DNA of 52,656 nucleotides from Sphingomonadales bacterium. Its GTDB lineage: Bacteria > Pseudomonadota > Alphaproteobacteria > Sphingomonadales > Sphingomonadaceae. The notes under the pieces are model-generated. The model was given only the letters and a program-made list of their open reading frames with translations. It ran no database searches and had not been told where the DNA came from. Positions 44,336 to 52,081 of the stretch are shown here, piece after piece (the first letter of the stretch is position 1; each line of letters begins with the position of its first letter). The translations under genes were made by a program, and so were the position numbers. Location: the NCBI GenBank assembly GCA_027486895.1, contig JAIXOE010000011.1, positions 1 to 52,656 of the forward strand, read 5' to 3'.

Positions 44336-44701
44336 TTAGATGGTATAGGGGATTCGGATGCCTGGCATCTCTGCCGGAAAATCCTTTGTATTTCGTGTAA
44401 TCAGGATCGCGCCATTCACCTGCGCGGTAGCGAGGATATAGGCATCCATCAATTTCATCGGCGATCGATATCGGATGTCAGCAGCAGCAGCGGCAATTCT
44501 GGAATCAATTTCGACCACTTCGAAGGGTGAAATGATTTGCTGGACAGTGTCGCGCCGCTCAAGCGACTCACCTGCCAATATTTCAGTCCAAACCACGCGA
44601 CTGATCCTGTGTTTTTTGTATCGTGAGAGCTCAGAGATAGCCTTGGGGTTATCTCTGAGCCAGTCGATCAGAATATTGGTGTCAAAAAACGGGTCTGCCA
44701 C
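44336..44701 (-). CDS. PIN-domain ribonuclease, VapC-like toxin
   Basis: This 121-residue PIN-domain protein has the acidic catalytic set D7 (FFDTNI), E40 (WTEILAG), D86 (LMDAYI) and D107 (TKDFP). VapC-type toxins are Mg-dependent ribonucleases that cut tRNA or rRNA. The GTG start at 44701 is 3 bases after the stop of the ribbon-helix-helix gene, as in typical antitoxin-toxin pairs. It lies 16 bases upstream of glmS. Confidence 0.9.
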   Translation of the reverse strand: MADPFFDTNILIDWLRDNPKAISELSRYKKHRISRVVWTEILAGESLERRDTVQQIISPFEVVEIDSRIAAAAADIRYRSPMKLMDAYILATAQVNGAILITRNTKDFPAEMPGIRIPYTI

Positions 44702-44704
44702 AAA

Positions 44705-44950
44705 TCATATATCTTCGTAAGGCCTGCGGTCTTCTCGCATTGCCCTTTGATATTCAACTGCGTCACCAATATCCGTCCGATGCTTCCAAAGACCAGCGCC
44801 GCGGGCGATCCAGTCTTTATTATCCGCGTTATGCACCAGGTAAAGCTTGACAGCGTCACGAATTGCTGCGGCACGCGAACGCTTTCCTTTGGCCGCCAGC
44901 GCGTCCAGCTTCTCGATATCGTCGTCAGGAATGTCAGTAAGAATTCTCAT
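44705..44950 (-). CDS. Ribbon-helix-helix antitoxin-like protein (second of two)
   Basis: This 81-residue protein has an N-terminal ribbon-helix-helix (MRILTDIPDDDIEKLDALAA, then KGKRSRAAAIRDAVKLYL) and a C-terminal part (WIARGAGLWKHRTDI, EYQRAMREDRR) of the kind that binds a PIN toxin. It is clearly paralogous to the preceding gene product (44947-45324): both have the RSRAA(A/V)(I/L)R(D/E)AV helix and a WxA(A/R)G(F/A)GLW block. ATG 44950 overlaps that gene by 4 bases. Function: cognate antitoxin and repressor, inferred. Confidence 0.8.
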   Translation of the reverse strand: MRILTDIPDDDIEKLDALAAKGKRSRAAAIRDAVKLYLVHNADNKDWIARGAGLWKHRTDIGDAVEYQRAMREDRRPYEDI

Positions 44951-45324
44951 TTGTCACCCGCTTCGTTCACTATCAACTCTGAATATTTGCGTGCAGCCAT
45001 GTCGAGATAAATCTGCTGCTGATGATCGTCATATTCATCGAACATGTCCGGCGATTCAGCGCGCACTTCTTCATAATCATCGTCCCACGGACGCGTCCAT
45101 TCCGCACGCCTTTTTCGGTCCCACTCAACCGGGTCGATTTCAACCCCGTGCCGTGCCCACAACCCGAAACCAGCCGCCAACCAATCCTTAGGTGTTTCCG
45201 CGCGATACGCCTCAACGGCCTCACGCAAAACAGCGGCACGCGACTTGCCCTGTTCGGCAGCAAGTTGGTCGAGCCATTTGATGGCTTCATCAGGCAGATC
45301 AGCGAGTATACGAGTCATTGACAT
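44947..45324 (-). CDS. Ribbon-helix-helix antitoxin-like protein (first of two, with acidic extension)
   Basis: This 125-residue protein begins with a ribbon-helix-helix fold (RILADLPDEAIKWLDQLAAE, SRAAVLREAVEAYRA) followed by DWLAAGFGLWARHGVEIDPVEWDRKRR and a very acidic, unusual C-terminal tail (WDDDYEEVRAESPDMFDEYDDHQQ) of about 40 residues not found in the second copy. Two starts are possible (ATG 45324 or ATG 45318). An obvious palindromic repeat at 45327-45348 lies immediately upstream, suggesting autoregulation. Its gene is the first of the antitoxin-antitoxin-toxin module. Confidence 0.75.
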   Translation of the reverse strand: MSMTRILADLPDEAIKWLDQLAAEQGKSRAAVLREAVEAYRAETPKDWLAAGFGLWARHGVEIDPVEWDRKRRAEWTRPWDDDYEEVRAESPDMFDEYDDHQQQIYLDMAARKYSELIVNEAGDK

Positions 45325-45326
45325 AC

Positions 45327-45348
45327 TGATATCATATCATGATATCAT
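45327..45348. promoter_or_regulatory. Operator-like repeat of TGATATCA in front of the antitoxin genes
   Basis: Two copies of the self-palindromic octamer TGATATCA lie at 45327-45334 and 45340-45347 (13 bases centre-to-centre), the second extended to ATGATATCAT (45339-45348). This is the typical layout for ribbon-helix-helix repressor sites. It lies between the RHH gene start at 45324 and the stop of the upstream gene at 45350, so the promoter probably extends into that gene. Confidence 0.6.
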
Positions 45349-45349
45349 G

Positions 45350-45913
45350 TCAAGCAGCGCTTGCGGTTGATGGAATTTTGTGTGCTATTTTTGCAATGAT
45401 CGCGCGGGCTTCGGCTTCTTCAACGCCCGAGCCAAATCGAAAAGTCTTCGCTCCATAATCAAATTTTAGCGTCCCGAAATTCGCTCCGTGATAGAACGGA
45501 ATAGAAATCTGAAAATAGCGCATCAAATTGCCAGCAGCATCTACGGTAAGCTTTCGAACATCTGCTCCCCGATACAATTTCATCCTCTTGAATCCGAGCA
45601 TTTGATAGCCAACTTCAAGGTCATGCCCAACTGTGCGCACAAGTTCCTTTCCAGTTAGTTGCCAAGATATGGTCGCAGCAGCAAAGATCCATCCAATTAC
45701 CCACCCGCACAACCAGAAAATCAGGAACAGGCTGAAGTCGCTTAACAGCGACGTAAAAGCCATAATGCCACCCAACGTCCACATACACAGCCAGAATATC
45801 AAAAATGGGATCACAAACCAGTTTCGCCGCGCCGGAATCTCGATCTGTTCATGACCGTCTACGAAACGAGTTTTGAAGCGTTCCGTCGCAACTTTCTCAT
45901 AAACGTGGGTCAC
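45350..45913 (-). CDS. Membrane protein with two TM helices and PH-like domain, unknown function
   Basis: This 187-residue protein has a short N-terminal cytoplasmic part, two hydrophobic segments (WFVIPFLIFWLCMWTLGGIM and FSLFLIFWLCGWVIGWIFAA, about residues 32-80) and a C-terminal domain of about 100 residues (ELVRTVGHDLEVGYQMLGF ... FGTLKFDYGAKTFRFGSG) resembling bacterial PH-like domains that follow membrane anchors. ATG 45913 overlaps the glmU stop by 4 bases (ATGA), so it is coupled to glmU. Its 3' end abuts the toxin-antitoxin promoter. Confidence 0.72.
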   Translation of the reverse strand: MTHVYEKVATERFKTRFVDGHEQIEIPARRNWFVIPFLIFWLCMWTLGGIMAFTSLLSDFSLFLIFWLCGWVIGWIFAAATISWQLTGKELVRTVGHDLEVGYQMLGFKRMKLYRGADVRKLTVDAAGNLMRYFQISIPFYHGANFGTLKFDYGAKTFRFGSGVEEAEARAIIAKIAHKIPSTASAA

Positions 45914-47253
45914 TTACCTTCCTTCTTCTTCCGCATCGCATCGTGGAACCGGTCTGCCCATCCCGGTTTCACGAGTTGCTCGGCGCGGACCATGCGGAGT
46001 TCGCCGTCGGCCACGTCGCGTGATACAGCGCTTCCTGCCGCGACAATCGCATCGCGGCCAATTTTTACCGGCGCAATCAAGGCACTGTTCGATCCGATAA
46101 ACGCGCCCTCACCAATCACCGTCTGATATTTGAAATAGCCGTCATAATTGCAGGTGATCGTGCCCGCGCCGATGTTTGCGCCCGCGCCAATGGTTGCGTC
46201 GCCCAGATAGGTCAGATGGTTGGCCTTCGCGCCCTTGCCCAGATGCGCTTTTTTGGTTTCGACGAAATTGCCGATCTTGGCCTTTTCCTCCAGCACCGTG
46301 CCGGGACGGAGGCGGGCAAAGGGGCCAATTTCGCAGCCGCTGGCGATGGTCGTACCTTCGATATGGCTGTTTGCGCGGATTTTGACATTGTCTGCCACGC
46401 TAACACCGGGGCCGAAAAAAACATTGGGTTCAATCAGCACATCGCGGCCAAGCTGCGTGTCCCATGCGAACCACACTGTCTCCGGCGCGATCAAAGTCGC
46501 GCCGTCGTCCATGGCCTGCACGCGGCGGCGCTTTTGCCATTCGCCTTCCATCTCTGCCAATTGCGCCCGGCTGTTGATGCCAGCGACATCGAACGGATCG
46601 GTCGTGACAGCAACGCAGATACGGCCATCGGCGTTCGCAATGTTGACGATATCGGTGAGATAATATTCCTTCTGCGCATTGTCGTCCGTCACGCGATCAA
46701 GCAATCCAAACAGATCGCGCGACTTTACCGCCATCAGGCCGGAATTGGACAGCTTTAGGGCTTTTTCAGCCTCGGTCGCGTCCTTCTGCTCGACCATTTT
46801 GATGATACGGCCATTTTCCACGATGACGCGACCATAGCCTGTGGGGTCTTCTGGCTCGAACGCGAGCACGACCACCGCTGGCGCATCGGCGGCGTTCAAG
46901 CGCTCGACCATCGCGTGCATGGTGCCGGTTGGCACGAACGGCACATCGCCGTAAAGAATGAGGACATCGCCATCAAAGCCAGCCAACGCGCCTTGTGCCT
47001 GCTGGACGGCATGGCCTGTCCCATGTTGCGGTTCCTGCACCGCGAGTTCTGCGGACCCTGCCAAGGCAGCCTCAAGCTGATCCTTGCCACTGCCGACCAC
47101 AACAACCTTTTTGGCTGGGCTCAGGGCATCAACCGACGCCATCAGGTGCATCAGCATTGGCTGGCTGGCGATGGGATGCAGCACCTTGTGCCGGTCGGAT
47201 TTCATGCGAGTGCCCTTGCCGGCGGCAAGGATGATGGCAGCTAATTCAGTCAT
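45910..47253 (-). CDS. glmU: Bifunctional UDP-N-acetylglucosamine pyrophosphorylase / glucosamine-1-phosphate N-acetyltransferase
   Basis: This 447-residue enzyme has the nucleotidyltransferase motif ILAAGKGTRMKSDRHKVLH at the N-terminus and a C-terminal left-handed beta-helix made of hexapeptide repeats (RPGTVLEEKAKIGNFVE, LGDATIGAGANIGAGTITCN, VIGEGAFIGSNSALI). It makes UDP-GlcNAc from GlcN-1-P. ATG 47253 is taken as start (MTELAAIILAAG); in-frame ATGs 2, 4 and more residues upstream are less likely. It is the first gene of the minus-strand block; gph is divergent. Confidence 0.96.
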   Translation of the reverse strand: MTELAAIILAAGKGTRMKSDRHKVLHPIASQPMLMHLMASVDALSPAKKVVVVGSGKDQLEAALAGSAELAVQEPQHGTGHAVQQAQGALAGFDGDVLILYGDVPFVPTGTMHAMVERLNAADAPAVVVLAFEPEDPTGYGRVIVENGRIIKMVEQKDATEAEKALKLSNSGLMAVKSRDLFGLLDRVTDDNAQKEYYLTDIVNIANADGRICVAVTTDPFDVAGINSRAQLAEMEGEWQKRRRVQAMDDGATLIAPETVWFAWDTQLGRDVLIEPNVFFGPGVSVADNVKIRANSHIEGTTIASGCEIGPFARLRPGTVLEEKAKIGNFVETKKAHLGKGAKANHLTYLGDATIGAGANIGAGTITCNYDGYFKYQTVIGEGAFIGSNSALIAPVKIGRDAIVAAGSAVSRDVADGELRMVRAEQLVKPGWADRFHDAMRKKKEGK

Positions 47254-47314
47254 GTGCATTGCCATGCCAGCAAATTGTTGCGGTTTCCAGAACTTGCGGC
47301 CAATTGGGACCGAT

Positions 47315-47992
47315 ATGACAAAATTTCCTTTCGACATCATCGGGTTCGACCTTGACGGCACTTTAGTGGACACCAGCGGTGATCTGACGGCGGCGGTCAA
47401 TCATGTGCTTGAGAGCGTTGGCAGGCCCACCCTATCGGCTGAAACGGTCAAACAGCATATTGGCGGCGGGGCAAAGCTGATGCTGCAACAGGGGCTGGAG
47501 GCAACCGGCGGCATACCGGACGGCGATTTCAAACCGCTCTATCGCCAGATGTTGGCCTATTACGAAGCGAATGTGTCGGTCCACAGCCGCCCGTTCGACG
47601 GCGCGCTAAAATTGCTGGATGAACTGGACGCAATGGGCGTCCGTTATGCGGTGGTGACCAACAAGTTTGAGAGCCTTGCGGTCAAATTACTGAACGACCT
47701 GAACCTCGCGCATCGCATGGGCTGCATTTTAGGTGCGGACACTTTGGGCAAGGAAAATGCGAAGCCTTCGGGCGCGCCTATCTTTGAAATGGTCAAAAGA
47801 TGTGGCGGAGGCCGTGCAGCCTATGTCGGCGATTCCATCTATGATGTCATGGCGGCAAAGAACGCCAGCATACCAAGTGTTGCCGTGAGTTTTGGATTTT
47901 TACATGGCCCTGTAGAGGAGATGGGAGCCGATGCCATCGTCGACCATTTCGATGAACTGATCGGAAGTCTTGAACGGCTAGGTTCGAGATAG
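47315..47992 (+). CDS. gph: Phosphoglycolate phosphatase (HAD family)
   Basis: This 225-residue HAD hydrolase has the nucleophile motif FDLDGTLVDT, a C1-cap region (HIGGGAKLMLQQGLEA), the lysine and DDS-like third motif YVGDSIYDVMAAK. It dephosphorylates 2-phosphoglycolate. ATG 47315 begins MTKFPFDIIGFDLDG; the frame is open upstream but overlaps glmU on the other strand and lacks a better site. It is divergent from glmU (62-base gap). Confidence 0.9.
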   Translation: MTKFPFDIIGFDLDGTLVDTSGDLTAAVNHVLESVGRPTLSAETVKQHIGGGAKLMLQQGLEATGGIPDGDFKPLYRQMLAYYEANVSVHSRPFDGALKLLDELDAMGVRYAVVTNKFESLAVKLLNDLNLAHRMGCILGADTLGKENAKPSGAPIFEMVKRCGGGRAAYVGDSIYDVMAAKNASIPSVAVSFGFLHGPVEEMGADAIVDHFDELIGSLERLGSR

Positions 47993-48005
47993 TTCACCAA
48001 ATTTT

Positions 48006-49016
48006 CTAACTTTTGCGCCATTTGGTCCACAAATGACGCACTAGCATCCGTGGCGGCATACGCATCCAGTGCGAGCGGACGTAAAACAACAGTCGCAAGA
48101 AGGGGCGGGTTCCCCTGCCCCACGCATCGCGCGCGGTGAAGCGGTTGATATAATATCCATCCTGCCAATGCGTTTTCCGCCAATCGGCAGGGACTTCCGT
48201 CCCATATAGCTGATGCGCCAAGCGGGCCGCGCGCTGGACCGCCACCCATAACCCATGATGCGCGGTACGCGACTGCAGTTCTGACCAGAAATTGTCGTCT
48301 GCAAATTCGTCCAGCAGGCAGTGAATGTCCCACAAGTTCCGCAAACCACCATCCAATTCGCCATCGGCAAATAGATGCGCCGCGCTGTGGATCACCATGT
48401 CGGCATGCGAAAAAACAAATAGTCCGTTGTCGAGCGCAACAGCGTTTGAAAGCATCGACGCGGCGTCAGGCTTCGGCTTCGCGGTTAGAGGCAGGATCGT
48501 ATGATGCACGTCAATCATGCGGTCGCGGTCCTTATGGATCAGCGGCGGAAGCTCGTGCATGTGTTCACGGTAATACGCATCATCATAGGGATCAGGTTTG
48601 ACCCATTCCCAGCCCGCCGCCAGCAATGCCGCCTCAACCTGCGGCAAGGCATCGCGTGCAACCATGATGTCGAGGTCGCCGATATGCCGGCCTTCAGACG
48701 CCTTTAGGCCAGCAGCGGCGTAAGCCGTACCCTTCATAAGTACGACTTTGCCGTCAATGTCAGCAAGCGCGCGACGGGCGCAGTCCGCTTCCCACAAGGC
48801 CGAGCGCCTCTGATATTCTGCATTGATGCGCGCTTCATCGAGGATGCCGACTATCTCCGGCGGAACCGCGATGCCGTTTAACCGCCGCGCAACTGTTCCC
48901 AGCAGCTGCTCAACGCGCGCAATGGAAACCAACACATTCCAGATATCTGCGTCCCACGTCGCGCTCGTCGTAGGGCGGCGCAAAGCTTCGACAAGGATCA
49001 TACCGTCGATTTTCAT
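48006..49016 (-). CDS. Nucleotidyltransferase family protein of the HprK-related (HPr-rel-A) gene set
   Basis: This 336-residue protein matches the uncharacterised nucleotidyltransferase family (NTP_transf_5-like). It has VVLMKGTAYAAAGL, GRHIGDLDIMVARD (with paired aspartates DLD as in nucleotidyltransferase active sites), WEWVKPDPYD and MIDVHHTILP. ATG 49016 overlaps the kinase stop by 4 bases (ATGA). In other sphingomonads this protein occurs with the HprK-like kinase and a PqqD-like protein. The substrate is unknown. It is the last gene of the unit. Confidence 0.8.
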   Translation of the reverse strand: MKIDGMILVEALRRPTTSATWDADIWNVLVSIARVEQLLGTVARRLNGIAVPPEIVGILDEARINAEYQRRSALWEADCARRALADIDGKVVLMKGTAYAAAGLKASEGRHIGDLDIMVARDALPQVEAALLAAGWEWVKPDPYDDAYYREHMHELPPLIHKDRDRMIDVHHTILPLTAKPKPDAASMLSNAVALDNGLFVFSHADMVIHSAAHLFADGELDGGLRNLWDIHCLLDEFADDNFWSELQSRTAHHGLWVAVQRAARLAHQLYGTEVPADWRKTHWQDGYYINRFTARDAWGRGTRPFLRLLFYVRSHWMRMPPRMLVRHLWTKWRKS

Positions 49017-49867
49017 GCAAGGTCATCCCAGAGTTGGTTCACCAACGTCAGCGCTTCGTCGCCATTGCGATAGTCAATGGCGCGCGCCGGAACGCCTTTT
49101 ACAAAGCCTGTGAGCGCGCCAAATCCAGCCTCTCCCAACGCAACATAGTTCGTCGACGCCTGAGTAAGCCGAGCGAATACCTCGCTTGGCGCGACAGGCC
49201 GTACTGCAGATTGAAATCCGAAACTCGGGAACAAAAGCAGCGCTGGGCGCGCGGCCACGCCCATTGATTGCACGGCGTCGCGGGGCGGAACCAGATGACG
49301 GATATCGCCCTTTGGCGTGCCGCACATGAGTGGTCCAAAGCGGTCAGCAGCGACCTGCGCTTGCATGGCGTCGATAGCTTCATTCTTAAGGCTGATCAGA
49401 CGCGGGAACGGCGTTGCCTCCCCCGTCACCAGATCGAGCAGAACAAACTCGTCACCCATGAAGCGCCAACCCATATGCCCAAGCATCGCGGACAAGGTTG
49501 ACTTACCCGAACCCGATTCGCCCGTCATAATGAGCGCTTTGCCATCCTTCTCCACCGCGCTGGCATGCAGCAATAAATGCCGCCGCCAGCCCAGAGCCAT
49601 TTGCAAGTTCATTGCCATTTCTGCGGCAAGCAACGCCTGAGTGAGCGGAAGCGGTGCCGCATCGGGCAGCATATAATCGCCATTGATCGCGACCGACGGA
49701 CGGATGTAGCGCCGCCAAGGGCTTACCGCCTCAAGTCTGACGGAATAGTCAGTAATCGTTGGCGTCGGATAATCACGATACAGCTCAGCCAAGGTCCGGA
49801 TCGGGGCCTCCCACACCGACCCAATGCGAAAACCAGCTGGCCCTACCTGAACACGAAATTCATGCAC
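49013..49867 (-). CDS. HprK-related kinase (HPr-rel-A type)
   Basis: This 284-residue protein resembles the C-terminal P-loop domain of HPr kinase/phosphorylase: LLHASAVEKDGKALIMTGES followed by GSGKSTLSAM (Walker A) and MGDEFVLLD with the acidic residues of the HprK active site. There is no HPr or PTS gene nearby. The start GTG 49867 (HEFRVQVGPAG) is preferred because it follows GGAG at a suitable distance and overlaps the PqqD gene stop by 8 bases; a TTG start at 49882 is also possible. The target may be a peptide or small molecule rather than HPr (inference). Confidence 0.82.
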   Translation of the reverse strand: MHEFRVQVGPAGFRIGSVWEAPIRTLAELYRDYPTPTITDYSVRLEAVSPWRRYIRPSVAINGDYMLPDAAPLPLTQALLAAEMAMNLQMALGWRRHLLLHASAVEKDGKALIMTGESGSGKSTLSAMLGHMGWRFMGDEFVLLDLVTGEATPFPRLISLKNEAIDAMQAQVAADRFGPLMCGTPKGDIRHLVPPRDAVQSMGVAARPALLLFPSFGFQSAVRPVAPSEVFARLTQASTNYVALGEAGFGALTGFVKGVPARAIDYRNGDEALTLVNQLWDDLA

Positions 49868-50150
49868 GGATACGCTCCACAATCCCTAGTTCGGCCATTT
49901 CCTCAAGACGGGCAGCGATAACAGCTTCAACCTCGGCATCATCGACTTCGAATGTGTCTGCTATGCGCCGAGCGATATCGGCAGCGGTCACCGGCGCGGT
50001 ATCCATGCATGCCAAAATCTGCGGCACGGGCTCGGCCACAATGTGCGTCATTCCTGACCGCCGGTGATAGATGACCGTCATGGCATCCAGTGGCTCAATG
50101 ATGAGCTGCGGATTATCGTCACGCAAATAAGTTGTCGGCAGGGCTAGCAT
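49860..50150 (-). CDS. PqqD-like peptide-binding protein (HPr-rel-A system)
   Basis: This 96-residue protein is of the PqqD fold: IVAEPVPQILACMDTAPVTA followed by DIARRIADTFEVDDAEVEAVIAARLEEMAELGIVE. In the PqqD family the winged-helix-like domain (RRE) binds a precursor peptide and presents it to a modifying enzyme. The N-terminal 40 residues differ from classic PqqD. ATG 50150; the stop overlaps the kinase start. The partner peptide is not identified, but the upstream gene is a candidate. Confidence 0.78.
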   Translation of the reverse strand: MLALPTTYLRDDNPQLIIEPLDAMTVIYHRRSGMTHIVAEPVPQILACMDTAPVTAADIARRIADTFEVDDAEVEAVIAARLEEMAELGIVERIRA

Positions 50151-50186
50151 ATGGTTGCAATAACGCAGCCAATCTTAATTTCGGGT

Positions 50187-50591
50187 TTAGCGCGCCATTT
50201 GCAGGGAAGCGTAGCAGGTAAAACCGCTTTGTCCGCTTTGTAGCCTACGGATGTAATTTACATAGGCCTGATTCTGGTCGTAACTCGTGCCCGGCAGGCT
50301 GCGGCCTTGCAGCGCTGCCTTCACCTGTTCACCGGTAAATTTCTGGCCGTTGGTTGGAAACGAGCCCGGCGTATCGCGCGGCACAAGCTTGCCATAGGCA
50401 TCAATGTTCATTCCGGTGCCATGTGGCCCGGGAACTGGAATTTCGCAATTCAACACCGATGCCGCCGATTGCGCAAGCGCCGGCCGTACTGACACGATCG
50501 CGGAGGCCGTGACCGCACCGAGCATGAGCGCGCGGCGGCGCGTTGCCACGCTGTTCAAGCCAGCATCAGGGGTCTTTTCAGCGTCTTCCAT
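50187..50591 (-). CDS. Tat-exported small protein next to the PqqD/HprK-like genes
   Basis: This 134-residue protein has a twin-arginine signal: ATRRRALMLGAVTASAIVSVRPALAQ (RRRALML in place of the RRxFLK motif), so it is probably exported folded. The mature part (about 90 residues) has two cysteines (VLNCEIPVPG near its start and GFTCYASLQ near the end) that could form a disulfide, and otherwise polar, glycine- and glutamine-rich sequence (GQKFTGEQVKAALQGRSLPG). No family recognised. ATG 50591 is preceded by GGAAG-like sequence. It lies 36 bases upstream of the PqqD-like gene on the same strand and may be its functional partner. Confidence 0.7.
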   Translation of the reverse strand: MEDAEKTPDAGLNSVATRRRALMLGAVTASAIVSVRPALAQSAASVLNCEIPVPGPHGTGMNIDAYGKLVPRDTPGSFPTNGQKFTGEQVKAALQGRSLPGTSYDQNQAYVNYIRRLQSGQSGFTCYASLQMAR

Positions 50592-50732
50592 ATCCTCGTC
50601 CTATCATATCGAATTCGTTTTTCCACCGGCGATGCTTGCACGGAAAAGCTGCGTCTATATGTGGGACAGTCTAGCCGCTAATAGCTAACAAGGGATTGCC
50701 GATCATCGGGCTGACATGGACGGGTTAATATA

Positions 50733-51986
50733 TTGAACAGTTGGTTTTCTCCCCGCGTACTTTTTGCCTTTGGCCTTGCTTTTGTAGGCGCTGTTTTTGC
50801 CGGGCAGATGCTTGGTGCTGCCGAACGCATACTTGTCGTATTCGTTTCCATGCTGATCGCTTTGTTCGTTGTGGTCGAAGGGCATGATCATGATGAAGCC
50901 GTTATCGATACGCCTCGGGTGGACGAAACGCGTGCTATCGATGCTGCCTCAATAACCTCGCACCCCCAGTTACAGGCGTTCATTGACGCATCGACCGATG
51001 CGATATTGATGGTTGAAAACGCCCGCGTTACGGCTGCGAATCTGGTCGCTCTTCGGTTATTAGGTGGCAATATTGTCGGCCAAAATGTTCGGATGGCATT
51101 TCGGCATGCCGGAGCAATTGAGCGGCTGTCCGATCCCGAGGCGAATCACAGCGGCCACCCCATAAAGCTTGCGGGCATAGGCCAGAAAAACCAATTGTGG
51201 GAGATGCGGATCCAGACGATGGGGCCAGGGCAAAAAATCGTCCATTTGGCCGACCGCAGTGGCGCTCAAGCTGCCGAAAAAATGCGTGTCGATTTCGTGG
51301 CCAACGCCAGCCACGAACTTTTGACGCCGCTCGCTGCTATTAAGGGATTCATTGAAACATTGGATGACCCCGCCGCTGGCGACGACCCCGCTACACGCGG
51401 TCGCTTTTTGGGCATCATGGCGAAAGAAACCGATCGCATGCAGGCGTTGGTGCGCGATCTGATGTCGCTCAGCCGCATCGAAGCCGAAAAATATGACCCG
51501 CCGCAAACGCCCGTTGATTTTGCCCAGATCGTCATGGAAACCGTCGACCAACTTCGCAACAGCCAGAAAGACCGCGGGGCAGATATCGCTGTCGACATCA
51601 CAGCAGATTTGCCTTCTGTGATGGGTGATGCAGGCCAATTGCGCCAACTTGCCAACAACATTCTGAACAACGCCATGAAATATGGAAAAGACGGAACTCC
51701 AGTGCTGGTCTCGATCATATCATCGCGATCGGGCGCGATGCTGAACTTCGCGGTCGCGGATGAAGGCGACGGGATTGCACCCGAACATCTGCCGCGCTTG
51801 ACTGAACGCTTTTATCGCGTCGATTCGGGGCGCAGTCGCCTGGTCGGCGGAACTGGTCTGGGGCTTAGCCTCGTAAAACATATTGTCGACCGGCACCGTG
51901 GTCATCTCGAAATCCGCAGCACTGTCGGAAAAGGGACAACGGTTTCGATTTTGCTTCCCGTTGCGCAAGTCGGAGCGTCACAATAA
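50733..51986 (+). CDS. phoR: Phosphate regulon sensor histidine kinase PhoR
   Basis: This 417-residue kinase has two N-terminal membrane helices (residues about 8-50), a PAS-like region (FIDASTDAILMVENARVTAANLVALRLLG), and a His-kinase core: H-box NASHELLTPLAAIKGF, N-box NNILNNAMKY, G1 VADEGDGIAPEHLPRLTERF and G2 GGTGLGLSLV. In the H-box the usual arginine after SHEL is leucine (SHELLTPL). The start is TTG at 50733; no strong ribosome-binding site is visible. It is directly upstream of pstS, the standard phosphate-starvation arrangement. Confidence 0.9.
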   Translation: MNSWFSPRVLFAFGLAFVGAVFAGQMLGAAERILVVFVSMLIALFVVVEGHDHDEAVIDTPRVDETRAIDAASITSHPQLQAFIDASTDAILMVENARVTAANLVALRLLGGNIVGQNVRMAFRHAGAIERLSDPEANHSGHPIKLAGIGQKNQLWEMRIQTMGPGQKIVHLADRSGAQAAEKMRVDFVANASHELLTPLAAIKGFIETLDDPAAGDDPATRGRFLGIMAKETDRMQALVRDLMSLSRIEAEKYDPPQTPVDFAQIVMETVDQLRNSQKDRGADIAVDITADLPSVMGDAGQLRQLANNILNNAMKYGKDGTPVLVSIISSRSGAMLNFAVADEGDGIAPEHLPRLTERFYRVDSGRSRLVGGTGLGLSLVKHIVDRHRGHLEIRSTVGKGTTVSILLPVAQVGASQ

Positions 51987-51996
51987 TGTAATACAA

Positions 51997-52014
51997 GCGT
52001 CATTTATCAGCCAT
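51997..52014 (+). promoter_or_regulatory. Candidate Pho box upstream of pstS
   Basis: GCGTCAT-TTAT-CAGCCAT reproduces the 7-4-7 layout of PhoB sites (consensus CTGTCAT-AWAW-CTGTCAT) with five of seven matches in each half and an AT-rich spacer. It lies 68 bases upstream of the pstS start. Confidence 0.55.
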
Positions 52015-52081
52015 CTGCACCCGCTAATGGCGCCGAGAGCGCAGTTCGTTCTGTACCGAATCCACTATGGGGACATCCGTT

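Noticed and set aside
42949-44400. Long + strand open frame (483 codons) opposite glmS
   Set aside because: It is antisense to the fully conserved glmS gene, has a skewed Arg/Cys/His composition and no recognisable domain; it is an effect of high-GC codon use.
49013-49867. Calling the kinase HPr kinase/phosphorylase (hprK)
   Set aside because: It lacks the N-terminal HprK domain and lies beside PqqD-like and nucleotidyltransferase genes, not PTS genes.
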